Below are positions 30,863 through 39,362 of a stretch of 64,000 nt of DNA, in pieces. Origin of the DNA: VRUE01 sp963747765 (GTDB lineage: Bacteria; Actinomycetota; Thermoleophilia; Solirubrobacterales; 70-9). The notes beneath the pieces are model-generated. The model was not told the DNA's origin. It saw nothing but the letters and a program-made list of their open reading frames with translations, and did not search any database. Both the position numbers and the translations under genes were made by a program. Position 1 is the first letter of the stretch. Each line of letters opens with the position of its first letter. The stretch is from NCBI GenBank assembly GCA_963747765.1, contig CAVVGH010000008.1:269634-333633 (forward strand). Reading direction: 5' to 3'.

Positions 30863-31888
30863 ATGGCTTTGAAGGTCGGCATCAACGGTTTTGGCCGTAT
30901 CGGACGCAACGTCTACCGTGCGGCGCAGGCAGCGGGCGCCGACCTCGAGTTCGTCGCGGTCAACGACCTGACCGACCCCGGCACGCTTGCCCATCTGCTC
31001 AAGTACGACTCGATCCTGGGGCGCTTCCCAGGCGAGGTCAAGGCGGGCGAGGCGTCGATCGAGGTCGACGGGAAGGCCATCAAGGTCCTCTCCGAGCGCG
31101 ATCCCGCAGCGCTTCCCTGGGCGGACCTGGGCGTCGAGGTGGTGATCGAGTCGACCGGGCTCTTCACCGCCCGCGACGACGCCGCGAAGCACCTGGAGGC
31201 CGGCGCCAAGAAGGTGATCATCTCCGCTCCGGCCAAGGAACCGGACGTGACCGTGGCGCTGGGGGTCAACTTCGACTCCGACTACGACCCCGACAGCCAC
31301 CACATCATCTCCAACGCCTCCTGCACGACGAACTGCCTGGCCCCCCTGGCCAAGGTGCTTCACGAGGAGTTCGGGATCGAGCAGGGCCTGATGACGACGA
31401 TCCACGCCTACACGGCCGACCAGCGCCTGCAGGACATGCCGCACAAGGACCTGCGGCGGGCGCGGGCCGCGGCGATCAACCTGATCCCGACCACCACCGG
31501 TGCCGCGAAGGCCGTCGGTCTGGTCCTGCCGGAGCTGAACGGCAAGCTGAACGGTTTCGCGATGCGCGCGCCGGTCGTGACGGGCTCGGTGGTCGACCTC
31601 GTCTGCACCCTGTCGAAGCCGACGAACGCCGATGAGGTGAACGCCGCCGTCAAGGCCGCCGCCGAGGGGCCGCTGCAGGGGATCCTCTCCTACACCGAGG
31701 ACCCGATCGTCTCCACGGACATCGTTGGGGACCCGCACTCCTCGATCTTCGACGCGGGCCAGACGATGGCGACCGGCGACGGCAGCATGGTCAAGGCGGT
31801 CACCTGGTACGACAACGAGTGGGGGTACTCGAACCGCTGCGTGGAGTTGGCCGCCAAGGTCCTGCAGCCCGTGCCGACGGGCGCCTGA
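30863..31888 (+). CDS. gap: type I glyceraldehyde-3-phosphate dehydrogenase
   Basis: 341 residues; converts glyceraldehyde-3-phosphate, NAD and phosphate to 1,3-bisphosphoglycerate. The Rossmann start is VGINGFGRIGRNVYRA. The active-site Cys is C154 in SNASCTTNCLAP, with the paired His in TIHAYTADQR. The C-terminal WYDNEWGYSNRCVELA is standard. A strong AGGAGG lies about ten bases before ATG 30863. It leads the run gap-pgk-tpiA-gpmI, lower glycolysis in reaction order. Confidence 0.97.
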   Translation: MALKVGINGFGRIGRNVYRAAQAAGADLEFVAVNDLTDPGTLAHLLKYDSILGRFPGEVKAGEASIEVDGKAIKVLSERDPAALPWADLGVEVVIESTGLFTARDDAAKHLEAGAKKVIISAPAKEPDVTVALGVNFDSDYDPDSHHIISNASCTTNCLAPLAKVLHEEFGIEQGLMTTIHAYTADQRLQDMPHKDLRRARAAAINLIPTTTGAAKAVGLVLPELNGKLNGFAMRAPVVTGSVVDLVCTLSKPTNADEVNAAVKAAAEGPLQGILSYTEDPIVSTDIVGDPHSSIFDAGQTMATGDGSMVKAVTWYDNEWGYSNRCVELAAKVLQPVPTGA

Positions 31889-31897
31889 GCCCACGGC

Positions 31898-33094
31898 GTG
31901 GGCGGGGTGGGATTCTCCAAGGCAAGCGTCCGCGACGCCGACGTCGCGGGCAGGCGGGTGCTGGTCCGGGTCGACTTCAACGTGCCGCTCGCGGTCGGGG
32001 GGGTCGCCGACGACACCCGCATCCGGGCGGCGCTGCCGACGATCGAGCTGTTGCGCGAGCGGGGCGCGATCCTGATCCTGGTTTCCCACCTCGGGCGTCC
32101 GAAGGGGAAGGTCGATCCGGCCCTCTCGATGCGCCCGGTCGGGGAGCGGCTGGCCGAGCTGGCGGGATGCGTCGTCCACCAGGCGCCGGCGGTGGTCGGC
32201 GAGGACGTGGAGACGATGGCGGCGGGCCTCAGCGCCTCCGACGTGCTCCTGCTCGAGAACGTTCGCTTCGAGCCGGGCGAGACGGAGAACGACCCCGGGC
32301 TGGCCGAAGGCCTGGCCGCGCTGGCCGACCTGTTCGTGAACGACGCCTTTGGCGCCGCCCATCGCGCGCACGCGAGCACCGAGGGAGTTGCCCACCGGCT
32401 GCCCGCTTACGCGGGGCTGCTGCTGGAGCGGGAGCTGACGGAGCTGACCCGCGTCGTCGAATCGCCGCAGCGGCCGCTGGTCGTGGTGCTCGGCGGCGCC
32501 AAGGTCTCCGACAAGATCGGCGTCATCGATCGTTTCCTGCAGGTCGCCGACCGGATCCTGATCGGTGGCGCAATGTGCTTCAGCTTCTTTCGCGCCGAGG
32601 GGATCCCGACCGGCGATTCGCTGGTCGAGGAGGAGGGCGTGAAGCTCGCTGCCGACGCGCTGCAGAAGGCCGGCCAGTCGAAGTGCGAGCTGGAGCTGCC
32701 GGTCGATCTGGTGCTGGGCGATCGCTTCGACGCGGAGGCGGAGCGCCGCGACAGCGACGGGATCGAGGTCCCGGACGGCTGGATGGGACTCGACATCGGG
32801 CCCAGGACGGCCGCCGCCTATGGGGAGGCGATCGCCGCCGCCGGAACGGTGCTGTGGAACGGCCCGATGGGAGCCTTCGAGCTGGCGCCCTTCGCGGCCG
32901 GCACGCGGGCGGTCGCCGAGGCCGTCGCGGCGGCGCCGGGGACGACCGTGATCGGTGGCGGCGACTCGGTCGCCGCGCTGCAACAGTTCGAGCTTGCCGA
33001 GAAGGTGGATTGGCTCTCAACCGGAGGAGGCGCATCGTTGGAGCTCTTGGAGGGACGGAAGCTGCCCGGGGTGGAGGCGTTGCAGGATGCCTGA
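31898..33094 (+). CDS. pgk: phosphoglycerate kinase
   Basis: 398 residues; makes ATP from 1,3-bisphosphoglycerate. RVLVRVDFNVPL at the N-terminus binds the sugar phosphate, and ILVSHLGRPKGK and LLENVRFEPGE follow. PLVVVLGGAKVSDKI and the nucleotide loop STGGGASLELLEG complete the fold. Start GTG 31898, nine bases after the gap stop; GTG 31907 is an alternative three codons on. The gene ends inside an inverted repeat shared with the tpiA leader. Confidence 0.96.
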   Translation: MGGVGFSKASVRDADVAGRRVLVRVDFNVPLAVGGVADDTRIRAALPTIELLRERGAILILVSHLGRPKGKVDPALSMRPVGERLAELAGCVVHQAPAVVGEDVETMAAGLSASDVLLLENVRFEPGETENDPGLAEGLAALADLFVNDAFGAAHRAHASTEGVAHRLPAYAGLLLERELTELTRVVESPQRPLVVVLGGAKVSDKIGVIDRFLQVADRILIGGAMCFSFFRAEGIPTGDSLVEEEGVKLAADALQKAGQSKCELELPVDLVLGDRFDAEAERRDSDGIEVPDGWMGLDIGPRTAAAYGEAIAAAGTVLWNGPMGAFELAPFAAGTRAVAEAVAAAPGTTVIGGGDSVAALQQFELAEKVDWLSTGGGASLELLEGRKLPGVEALQDA

Positions 33095-33155
33095 CCCCAC
33101 GACCCCGCACACCTGGATGACGCGCGTGGCGCACGCGGCCGTAGGGTCAGGCATC
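33086..33155. repeat. 12-bp inverted repeat spanning the pgk-tpiA junction
   Basis: GATGCCTGACCC (33086-33097) and GGGTCAGGCATC (33144-33155) are perfectly complementary across a 46-bp loop. The left arm contains the pgk stop and the right arm ends two bases before the tpiA start. A folded transcript could adjust tpiA translation or be a processing site. Confidence 0.75.
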
Positions 33156-33157
33156 TA

Positions 33158-33907
33158 ATGCCTGAGCGCACGCCGTATTTGGCCGCCAACTGGAAGATGC
33201 ACAAGACCGTTGCCGAGGCGGCGGGGTTCGTCGACGCACTGCTGCCGAAGATCGACGGCAGCGGCAACGACGTCGTGATCTGCCCGTCGTTCCTCGCCCT
33301 CGGCGAGGTGGTGAGCCGGACGCGCGACAGCGCCGTCAGGGTCGCGGCGCAGAACATGCACGAGGCCGAGTCGGGGGCGTTCACCGGCGAGGTGTCGGCG
33401 GCGATGCTCGTCGACGTGGGCGCCGATGCCGTGGTCCTCGGTCATTCCGAGCGTCGCCAGTACTTCGGGGAGACCGACGTGTCGCTTGCCCGCAAGGTGC
33501 CGGTGGCGCTCGCCGCCGGCCTGGAGCCCATTCTCTGCATCGGCGAGAGCGAGGAGGCGCGCGACGCCGGGCAGACCGAGGCCGTGCTGGAGCGCCAGCT
33601 GCAGGCCGACCTCGCCGAGCTCGATCCGGCCCGGATCGCGGCGGTCGTGGTTGCCTACGAGCCGATCTGGGCGATCGGCACCGGTCGCACGGCGACCCCC
33701 GAGCAGGCCCAGGAGGCGGTTGCCTTCGTTCGCGACGTGCTGCGCGGGCGGGGCGCGGACGCCGACAGCGTGCGGATCCTCTACGGCGGCTCGGTGAAGC
33801 CGGGCAACGCCGGCGAGCTGATGGCCCAACCCGACATCGACGGCGCCCTGGTGGGCGGCGCGAGCCTCGACCCCGAGGACTTCGCGGCGATCGTGGAAGC
33901 GGCGTGA
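33158..33907 (+). CDS. tpiA: triosephosphate isomerase
   Basis: 249 residues. N-terminal AANWKMHKT holds the catalytic Lys, VVLGHSERRQYF the electrophilic His, and VVAYEPIWAIGTG the catalytic Glu with the mobile loop IGTGRTATPEQA after it. ILYGGSVKPGNA binds the phosphate. Start ATG 33158. It overlaps gpmI by GTGA. Confidence 0.97.
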   Translation: MPERTPYLAANWKMHKTVAEAAGFVDALLPKIDGSGNDVVICPSFLALGEVVSRTRDSAVRVAAQNMHEAESGAFTGEVSAAMLVDVGADAVVLGHSERRQYFGETDVSLARKVPVALAAGLEPILCIGESEEARDAGQTEAVLERQLQADLAELDPARIAAVVVAYEPIWAIGTGRTATPEQAQEAVAFVRDVLRGRGADADSVRILYGGSVKPGNAGELMAQPDIDGALVGGASLDPEDFAAIVEAA

Positions 33908-35427
33908 CCGGCCTGCCGGTCCCCTCGCTGGCGCTGGTCATCCTCGACGGATGGGGCCTTGCCGACCCCGGGCCCGGCAACGCGATCTCGCTTGCCGCGA
34001 CGCCCGTCTTCGATCGGCTCTGGGACCGGTTTCCGCACACGCAGCTCTCCGCCCAGGGCCGCGACGTCGGCCTCCCGGACGGCCAGATGGGCAACTCCGA
34101 GGTGGGCCACCTCAACCTCGGTGCGGGCGCGATCGTCAAGCAGGACCTGGCCCGGATCGACGATGCGATCGCCGACGGCAGCTTCTTCGAGAACGAGGCG
34201 CTGCTCGCCGCCTGCGATCGCGCCCGGCGCAGCCCGCGCGGGCGCCTGCACCTGCTCGGGCTCGTCTCCGACGGCGGGGTCCACTCGGGCTGGGAGCACC
34301 TCGAGGCGATGATCGAGCTCGCCACGCAGGAGGGCGTTCCCGACCTCGTCTTCCATGCCTTCACCGACGGCCGCGACACCCTCCCGCACGGCGGGCGCGC
34401 CTACCTCGCCGAACTGGAGCGCTGGCTGCGCCAGGCCGGATGCATCGCGACGGTCAGCGGCCGCTACTACGCGATGGACCGTGACACGCGCTGGGAGCGG
34501 ACGAAGCTCGCCTACGACGCGATCGTCCACGCCAAGGGGCTGCACGCCGCAAGCGCCGAGGAGGCGATCGAGGACTCCTACGAGCGCGAGGAGACCGACG
34601 AGTTCGTGAAGCCGACCGTGATCGGCGCCTACGACGGCGTCGCGCCCGGCGACGTGGCGATCTTCGTCAACTTCCGACCGGATCGCGCTCGGCAGATGAC
34701 TCGCGCGCTGGCCGAGGTGCGGTTCGACGAGTTCTCGCGCGCCGGCGGGCCCGTCCTCGACCTGACCACGATGACCGACTACCGCAAGGGCTGGCCCTAC
34801 CCGGTCGCCTTCCCCGAGGCGCGGCCGAGCGTCACCCTCGCCGAGGTCATCTCGAAGAGCGGTGGTCGCCAGCTGCACGTCGCCGAGACCGAGAAGTACG
34901 CGCACGTCACCTACTTCTTCAACGGCGGTCGCGAGCAGGAGTGGGAGGGGGAGGAACGCTGCCTGGTCGACTCGCCTCGTGACGTGCCCACCTACGACCA
35001 CAAGCCGGAGATGAGCGCCGCCGCCGCCGCCGAGGGATTCGTCGGCCAGTGGTCGGAGGGCGACTACCGGTTCGGCATCATCAACTTCGCCAACCCCGAC
35101 ATGGTCGGCCACACCGGCTCGATCCCGGCCGCCGTGAGGGCGGTGGAGACCGTCGACGGCCAGCTGGGGGAGGTGGTCGAGGCGGTGGAGCGCGCGGGCG
35201 GCGCCTGCATCGTGACGGCCGACCACGGCAATTGCGACAACATGCTCGAGCCGGACGGGTCGCCCAACACCGCGCACTCGCTCAACCCCGTGCCGCTGAT
35301 CGTCACCCACGAAGGGCTGCAGCTGCGCAGGGGGGGCATACTCGCCGATGTCGCTCCCACCGCCCTCGAGCTGCTCGGCATCCCCCAGCCGGAGGCGATG
35401 AGCGGTCGGTCGCTGATCGCTGAGTGA
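33904..35427 (+). CDS. gpmI: cofactor-independent phosphoglycerate mutase
   Basis: 507 residues of the alkaline-phosphatase superfamily. SLALVILDGWGLAD has the first metal-binding Asp, and PDGQMGNSEVGHLNLGAG contains the phosphorylated Ser. HAFTDGRDTLP, then NFANPDMVGHTG and VTADHGNCDNM, supply the other metal ligands. It is manganese-dependent in relatives (established knowledge). Start GTG 33904 overlaps the tpiA stop. Last gene of the glycolytic run. Confidence 0.97.
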   Translation: MTGLPVPSLALVILDGWGLADPGPGNAISLAATPVFDRLWDRFPHTQLSAQGRDVGLPDGQMGNSEVGHLNLGAGAIVKQDLARIDDAIADGSFFENEALLAACDRARRSPRGRLHLLGLVSDGGVHSGWEHLEAMIELATQEGVPDLVFHAFTDGRDTLPHGGRAYLAELERWLRQAGCIATVSGRYYAMDRDTRWERTKLAYDAIVHAKGLHAASAEEAIEDSYEREETDEFVKPTVIGAYDGVAPGDVAIFVNFRPDRARQMTRALAEVRFDEFSRAGGPVLDLTTMTDYRKGWPYPVAFPEARPSVTLAEVISKSGGRQLHVAETEKYAHVTYFFNGGREQEWEGEERCLVDSPRDVPTYDHKPEMSAAAAAEGFVGQWSEGDYRFGIINFANPDMVGHTGSIPAAVRAVETVDGQLGEVVEAVERAGGACIVTADHGNCDNMLEPDGSPNTAHSLNPVPLIVTHEGLQLRRGGILADVAPTALELLGIPQPEAMSGRSLIAE

Positions 35428-35462
35428 ACCGTTGGCCCCCGTCCTCGGTGGTTAACGGTTCA
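35425..35462 (+). terminator. hairpin after gpmI
   Basis: TGAACCGTT pairs perfectly with AACGGTTCA across a 20-base loop; the first TGA is the gpmI stop. It lacks a U-tract, so termination is possible but unproven. Confidence 0.5.
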
Positions 35463-35504
35463 GCCGGCGAGATACTCGGTCCTCGACGGCACGATCGGTG
35501 AGAT

Positions 35505-36704
35505 ATGAGGCATGAGCCGCAGCGGCTGAGATTCGAGATCGACGCCCGCGACGGCGATGCCCGCAGCGGCGTCCTGCACACGCCGCACGGATCGGTCCGC
35601 ACACCGGCGTTCATTCCCCTGGCCACCAAGGGCACGGTGCGCGGACTGGAGTCCCGGGAGGTCGCCGAGCTCGGCTACGAGCTGATCCTGGGCAACACCT
35701 ACCACCTGTTCGTGTCGCCCGGTGGGGAGCGGATCGAGGCGGCGGGCGGGCTGCACCGGTTCATGGGCTGGGACCGGGCGCTGATCACCGATTCCGGTGG
35801 GTTTCAGGTCTTCTCGCTGGCCCATGGGGGCATTGCCGACGAGGTGAAGGGGAGGGGGCGGCCCGGCGGGGAGCATGGGTCGGTGGTCTCGATCGCCGAG
35901 GAGGGGGTTCACTTCCGCTCCTACAGGGACGGCAGCCGCCTGTTCCTCTCGCCCGAGGTGTCAATGGAGGTGCAGGCGAAGCTCGGCTCCGACATCGCCC
36001 TGGCGTTCGACGAGTGCACGCCCTACCACGCCGACCGCGATTACACGGCACGCTCGATGGAGCGCACCCATCGCTGGCTGGGCCGCTGCCTGGACTGGCA
36101 CGGGGCGCAGGGGTCCGAGCGGCAGGCCGTGTTCGGGATCGTGCAGGGCGGCGTCCACGAGGACCTGCGTCGCGAATCGGCGCAGGCGGTGTCGGCCGCG
36201 GAGGTGGACGGCCTGGCGATAGGCGGCACGCTCGGCCGCGACAAGGACGAGATGCGCGGTGTGCTGGCGCTCACCGCGCCACTCCTGCCCGAGGAGGCGC
36301 CCAGGCACCTGCTCGGGATCGGCGACGTCGACGACCTGCTCGCCGGCATCGCCCTCGGGCTGGACGTGTTCGATTGCGCGATCCCGACCCGCCTCGCCCG
36401 GCACGGCACAGCCCTCGTTCCCGACCCCGAGAGCCGCTTTCGCCTTGACCTGCGCAGGTCGGGTTGGGAAGGCGACCGCGACCCGATCGCCCCGGGGTGC
36501 CCCTGTGCCGCCTGCCTGCACCACGACCGCGACTACTTGAGCTACCTCTCGCGCGCCGAGGAGCTGACCGCGGTCCGCCTCCTCTGCCTGCACAACCTCA
36601 CCTTCATGGAGCGGCTTCTCGCCGGCGCCCGCGCCGCCATCGCGGCGGGCCGCTTCCAGCAATACAGCGCCGGCATACTGAGCGGCAGGGCGCCGTACGG
36701 GTAG
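35505..36704 (+). CDS. tgt: tRNA-guanine transglycosylase
   Basis: 399 residues; exchanges guanine-34 of certain tRNAs for a queuine precursor. SGVLHTPHGSVRTPAFIPLAT opens the TIM barrel. WDRALITDSGGFQVFSL holds one catalytic Asp and LDVFDCAIPTRLARHG the nucleophilic Asp region. The zinc site is CPCAACLHHDRDYL with a later His in CLHNLTFM. Start ATG 35505. The stop abuts the stop of the convergent kinase gene with no spacer. Confidence 0.94.
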   Translation: MRHEPQRLRFEIDARDGDARSGVLHTPHGSVRTPAFIPLATKGTVRGLESREVAELGYELILGNTYHLFVSPGGERIEAAGGLHRFMGWDRALITDSGGFQVFSLAHGGIADEVKGRGRPGGEHGSVVSIAEEGVHFRSYRDGSRLFLSPEVSMEVQAKLGSDIALAFDECTPYHADRDYTARSMERTHRWLGRCLDWHGAQGSERQAVFGIVQGGVHEDLRRESAQAVSAAEVDGLAIGGTLGRDKDEMRGVLALTAPLLPEEAPRHLLGIGDVDDLLAGIALGLDVFDCAIPTRLARHGTALVPDPESRFRLDLRRSGWEGDRDPIAPGCPCAACLHHDRDYLSYLSRAEELTAVRLLCLHNLTFMERLLAGARAAIAAGRFQQYSAGILSGRAPYG

Positions 36705-37925
36705 CTATTCGGTGTTCTTGCGGACCAGGCTCTTGAGCTCTTCGACGACCTTGTCCACCGAGTTACCGGCAACTTCCGTCGCCTTGACCCCGGTCGCCCG
36801 GTCGGTGGCGACGATCACCGCGGCCGCCACGGCCGCCGCGATCAACACCAGCGCGACGCTGGCCATCACCAGCCTCGTGAAGCGCGCAAACGCTCCTCGC
36901 TTGCGCTGCCGTTCGACGGGGGGTGGGGCGGCGGCGGCCGGCTGAGGCGCGCGGGGCGCGGGCCGCCTGCTCGGCGAGGTCGGCTGTCGGAACTCGGTTC
37001 GCTGCGTGCGGTCGAGGCGACGGGTCGCCGTCTCGCCGCTGAGCACGCTGGTCGGGGTTGAGCCGTCGGCCAGCAGCAGGGTGACGTCCTCGCCCTGCAG
37101 CCCCAGCCGCAATCCGCCCGCCAGCTCGTCGGCGCTGGCGTAGCGCCGCGCCGGGTCGCCCTCCAGGGCTCGCAGCACCGCCGTGCCAAGCGTCCCGGGC
37201 ACCTCGTCGTTGTAGGTGCTGGGCGACAGCGGCTGCTCGTTCTGCTGGCGCACCGCCAGCTCGGCGAGCGTCGAGCCCTCGTAGGGCAGCCGGCCGGTGA
37301 GCAGCTGATAGAGGACCACGCCGAGGGCGTAGACGTCGGTCGACGGGGTCGCCTCCTCGCCGCGCACCTGCTCGGGGGAGAGGTAGGCGGCCGTGCCGAC
37401 CACGGAGCCGACCTGGGTGATGCGGGTCTGTTCGATCGCCCGCGCGATCCCGAAGTCGGCCAGTTTCACCGTCATCTCGCCACCGCCGGCCGGTCCGCCG
37501 ACGATCATCAGATTGCCCGGCTTGACGTCGCGGTGGATGATCCCGCGCCGGTGCGCGTAGTCGAGCCCCGCGCAGGACTGAACGCCGATCTCCGTCGCCG
37601 TCTCGAAGTCGAGCGGGCCCTGGCGCTGGAGGATCTGCGCCCCCGAGCGTCCCTCGACGTACTCCATGACGATGTAGTGGCAGCCGTCGTCGATCCCCGT
37701 GTCGTAGACCTGGACGATGTTGGGGTGGACCAGCTTGGCCACGGCCAGCGCCTCGCGGCGGAAGCGGGCGACGAAGCGCTCGTCGTCTGAGAGATGCTCG
37801 GCAAGGACCTTGACGGCGACGGTGCGCTCGAGGATCAGGTCGGTCGCGCGATAGACGTTGGACATCCCGCCCGAGCCGAGGCGGTCGCCGAGCTCATAGC
37901 GGCCGGAGAGCGTGTCCGTCTTCAT
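36705..37925 (-). CDS. membrane-anchored serine/threonine protein kinase
   Basis: 406 residues. Kinase domain 1-275: the glycine loop LGSGGMSNVYRA, ATP-anchoring Lys in VAVKVL, catalytic loop IIHRDVKPGNLM, DFG (LADFGIARA) and SPEQVRGE. A Pro/Ala/Arg-rich juxtamembrane linker is followed by one transmembrane helix (LVMASVALVLIAAAVAAAVIV) and a short outer tail. There are no PASTA repeats, so it is not the canonical PknB cell-wall sensor. The gene is coupled by a 1-bp stop/start overlap to the lipoprotein gene upstream. Confidence 0.93.
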   Translation of the reverse strand: MKTDTLSGRYELGDRLGSGGMSNVYRATDLILERTVAVKVLAEHLSDDERFVARFRREALAVAKLVHPNIVQVYDTGIDDGCHYIVMEYVEGRSGAQILQRQGPLDFETATEIGVQSCAGLDYAHRRGIIHRDVKPGNLMIVGGPAGGGEMTVKLADFGIARAIEQTRITQVGSVVGTAAYLSPEQVRGEEATPSTDVYALGVVLYQLLTGRLPYEGSTLAELAVRQQNEQPLSPSTYNDEVPGTLGTAVLRALEGDPARRYASADELAGGLRLGLQGEDVTLLLADGSTPTSVLSGETATRRLDRTQRTEFRQPTSPSRRPAPRAPQPAAAAPPPVERQRKRGAFARFTRLVMASVALVLIAAAVAAAVIVATDRATGVKATEVAGNSVDKVVEELKSLVRKNTE

Positions 37926-38524
37926 CAGCCGTCTCCTTCGACCGCCGTGTCGGGACCCACCCCGCCGGACGAGCTTTCTTCGTTGCCTTCTTCGCCGGGC
38001 GGGGGCCCATTTCCGTTCCCCAGCCCTTTGCCTTCGCCTTTGGCCTGCGGGGGCAGGGGCGGTTCCGCCGTTTCCGGGGTCGGTTCCTGGTCCTTGGGCT
38101 TCTCTTCCTTCTTCTCCTTGCCCGGCGCTTCCTTTGCCTTCTCCTTCTTCTTCTTGGCGGGCTCGCCTTCGGCCACTTCGCTTTCGGGCACCGCCGTGGT
38201 GGGCACGGTTTCTTCGCCGATCGATTCTTCGCAGCCGGCGATGACCTCGTTCAACCTTGCGGCGCCGTCGCGGAGCGCCTGCTTCAGCTTGGCGTCGATG
38301 CCGCCGAGCGCTTCGACCTGTTCGCTCACCTGCTGGGCGGCGCTTTCCGCCCCGACGCAGTCACCTTCGTCCGCCAGCAGCCTGACCGTGTCCAGGTTGG
38401 CGGTGATGTCCCGTGCAGTGGAGCCCGGCAGGAGCCGCGCGTCGCTGCCGCCGCAGGAGGCGACGAGGAGCGCGGCGGCCATGCCAAGCGCAAGGACGAG
38501 CAGAGATCGGGCTGAGCGATCCAT
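37925..38524 (-). CDS. lipoprotein with Lys/Glu/Pro-rich tail, coupled to the kinase
   Basis: 199 residues. Signal with lipobox LVASC; the mature N-terminal half is a predicted helical domain (DITANLDTVRLLADEGDCVGA, SAAQQVSEQVEALGG) with two Cys. From about residue 115 it becomes a charged, low-complexity linker (repeated KKE and KP) ending with GNGNGPPPGEEGNEE. The stop overlaps the kinase ATG, which suggests a sensor or partner of the kinase at the cell surface (inference). Glu codons are GAA-rich. Confidence 0.8.
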   Translation of the reverse strand: MDRSARSLLVLALGMAAALLVASCGGSDARLLPGSTARDITANLDTVRLLADEGDCVGAESAAQQVSEQVEALGGIDAKLKQALRDGAARLNEVIAGCEESIGEETVPTTAVPESEVAEGEPAKKKKEKAKEAPGKEKKEEKPKDQEPTPETAEPPLPPQAKGEGKGLGNGNGPPPGEEGNEESSSGGVGPDTAVEGDG

Positions 38525-38530
38525 GCGGCG

Positions 38531-38536
38531 AGTCTA
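38531..38536 (-). promoter_or_regulatory. -10 element of the leaderless lipoprotein-kinase promoter
   Basis: On the minus strand TAGACT lies six bases before ATG 38524, with no ribosome binding site. Confidence 0.5.
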
Positions 38537-38576
38537 GATGGTTGATTCGGCGGCCCGGCACGCCTGAATGGCCCGG

Positions 38577-39317
38577 TCAGTGGCCCACGTAGAGTCGGCT
38601 TGCGAGACGCCCCGGCAGGTCGGCTGCCGCGATCGATCCCGCCGCCCGCTCGATGTCGTAGGGCACGCGGTGGTAGCGAGCTGTCTGCCGCTCGGTATCG
38701 AGCTCCAGCCAGGCGGCGCGGGGATCGCCGTCGCGCGGCTGGCCGACGCTGCCGGGGTTCACAAGCCATTCGCCGCCGTTCAGGTCGAGCAGCGTGCCGT
38801 CGCTCGCCTGGGCGCCCCGGACGCCGTCGTGGCTATCCGCCGAGGGGCGCACGAAGAAGAGCGAGGCATGCGCGTGGCCGATGACGCAGACTCGCTCTGC
38901 CTGGACGTCCAGGCACGCGTCGGCCTGCTCGGCGGAGAGCACGTACTCCCAGACCGGATCTCTGGGAGAGGCATGGAAGAGGCCGATGCCACCCCGCTGT
39001 CCGGATGGGCTCAGCTCTCGCAGGAAGTCGAGCGTTTGCTCGGTCACGGCCCCGCGCGTCCAGATGACCGCCTCTGCGGCAGCCTCCGAGAAGGCCTCGA
39101 CATCCAGTTCGCCGAGCACGGCGAGGTCGTGGTTGCCGGCCAGGCAAACGGCACATCGCTCGCCGACCAGGTCCGCGCAGGCGTTGGGATCGCCGCCGTA
39201 GCCGACCACGTCTCCGAGGCACCAGATCTCCTCGATGCCGATTTCGTCGATCGTCTCGAGGACGGCTTCGAGGGCGGGCAGGTTCGCGTGGATGTCGGTG
39301 ATGGCTGCGACGCGCAC
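38577..39317 (-). CDS. calcineurin-like metallophosphoesterase
   Basis: 246 residues of the YfcE/MPP superfamily. Dinuclear metal motifs in order: ITDIHANLPALEAVL (D-x-H), LGDVVGYGGDP (GD-x-x-x-x-G), AGNHDLAVL (GNHD), FHASP, and GHAHASLFF (GH-x-H). Start GTG 39317 with a TACGCT -10 six bases upstream. Divergent from argS. The substrate could be a phosphodiester, cyclic nucleotide or phosphoprotein; the sequence does not decide. Confidence 0.9.
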   Translation of the reverse strand: MRVAAITDIHANLPALEAVLETIDEIGIEEIWCLGDVVGYGGDPNACADLVGERCAVCLAGNHDLAVLGELDVEAFSEAAAEAVIWTRGAVTEQTLDFLRELSPSGQRGGIGLFHASPRDPVWEYVLSAEQADACLDVQAERVCVIGHAHASLFFVRPSADSHDGVRGAQASDGTLLDLNGGEWLVNPGSVGQPRDGDPRAAWLELDTERQTARYHRVPYDIERAAGSIAAADLPGRLASRLYVGH

Positions 39318-39350
39318 CGAGCCAGCGTACCCTCGCGCGGCCCGGGCTCA

Positions 39351-39356
39351 TACGAT
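39351..39356 (+). promoter_or_regulatory. -10 element of the leaderless argS promoter
   Basis: TACGAT stands six bases before GTG 39363. On the opposite strand the mirror TACGCT (39324-39329) serves the phosphoesterase gene, giving back-to-back leaderless promoters in 45 bp. Confidence 0.55.
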
Positions 39357-39362
39357 GGGATC

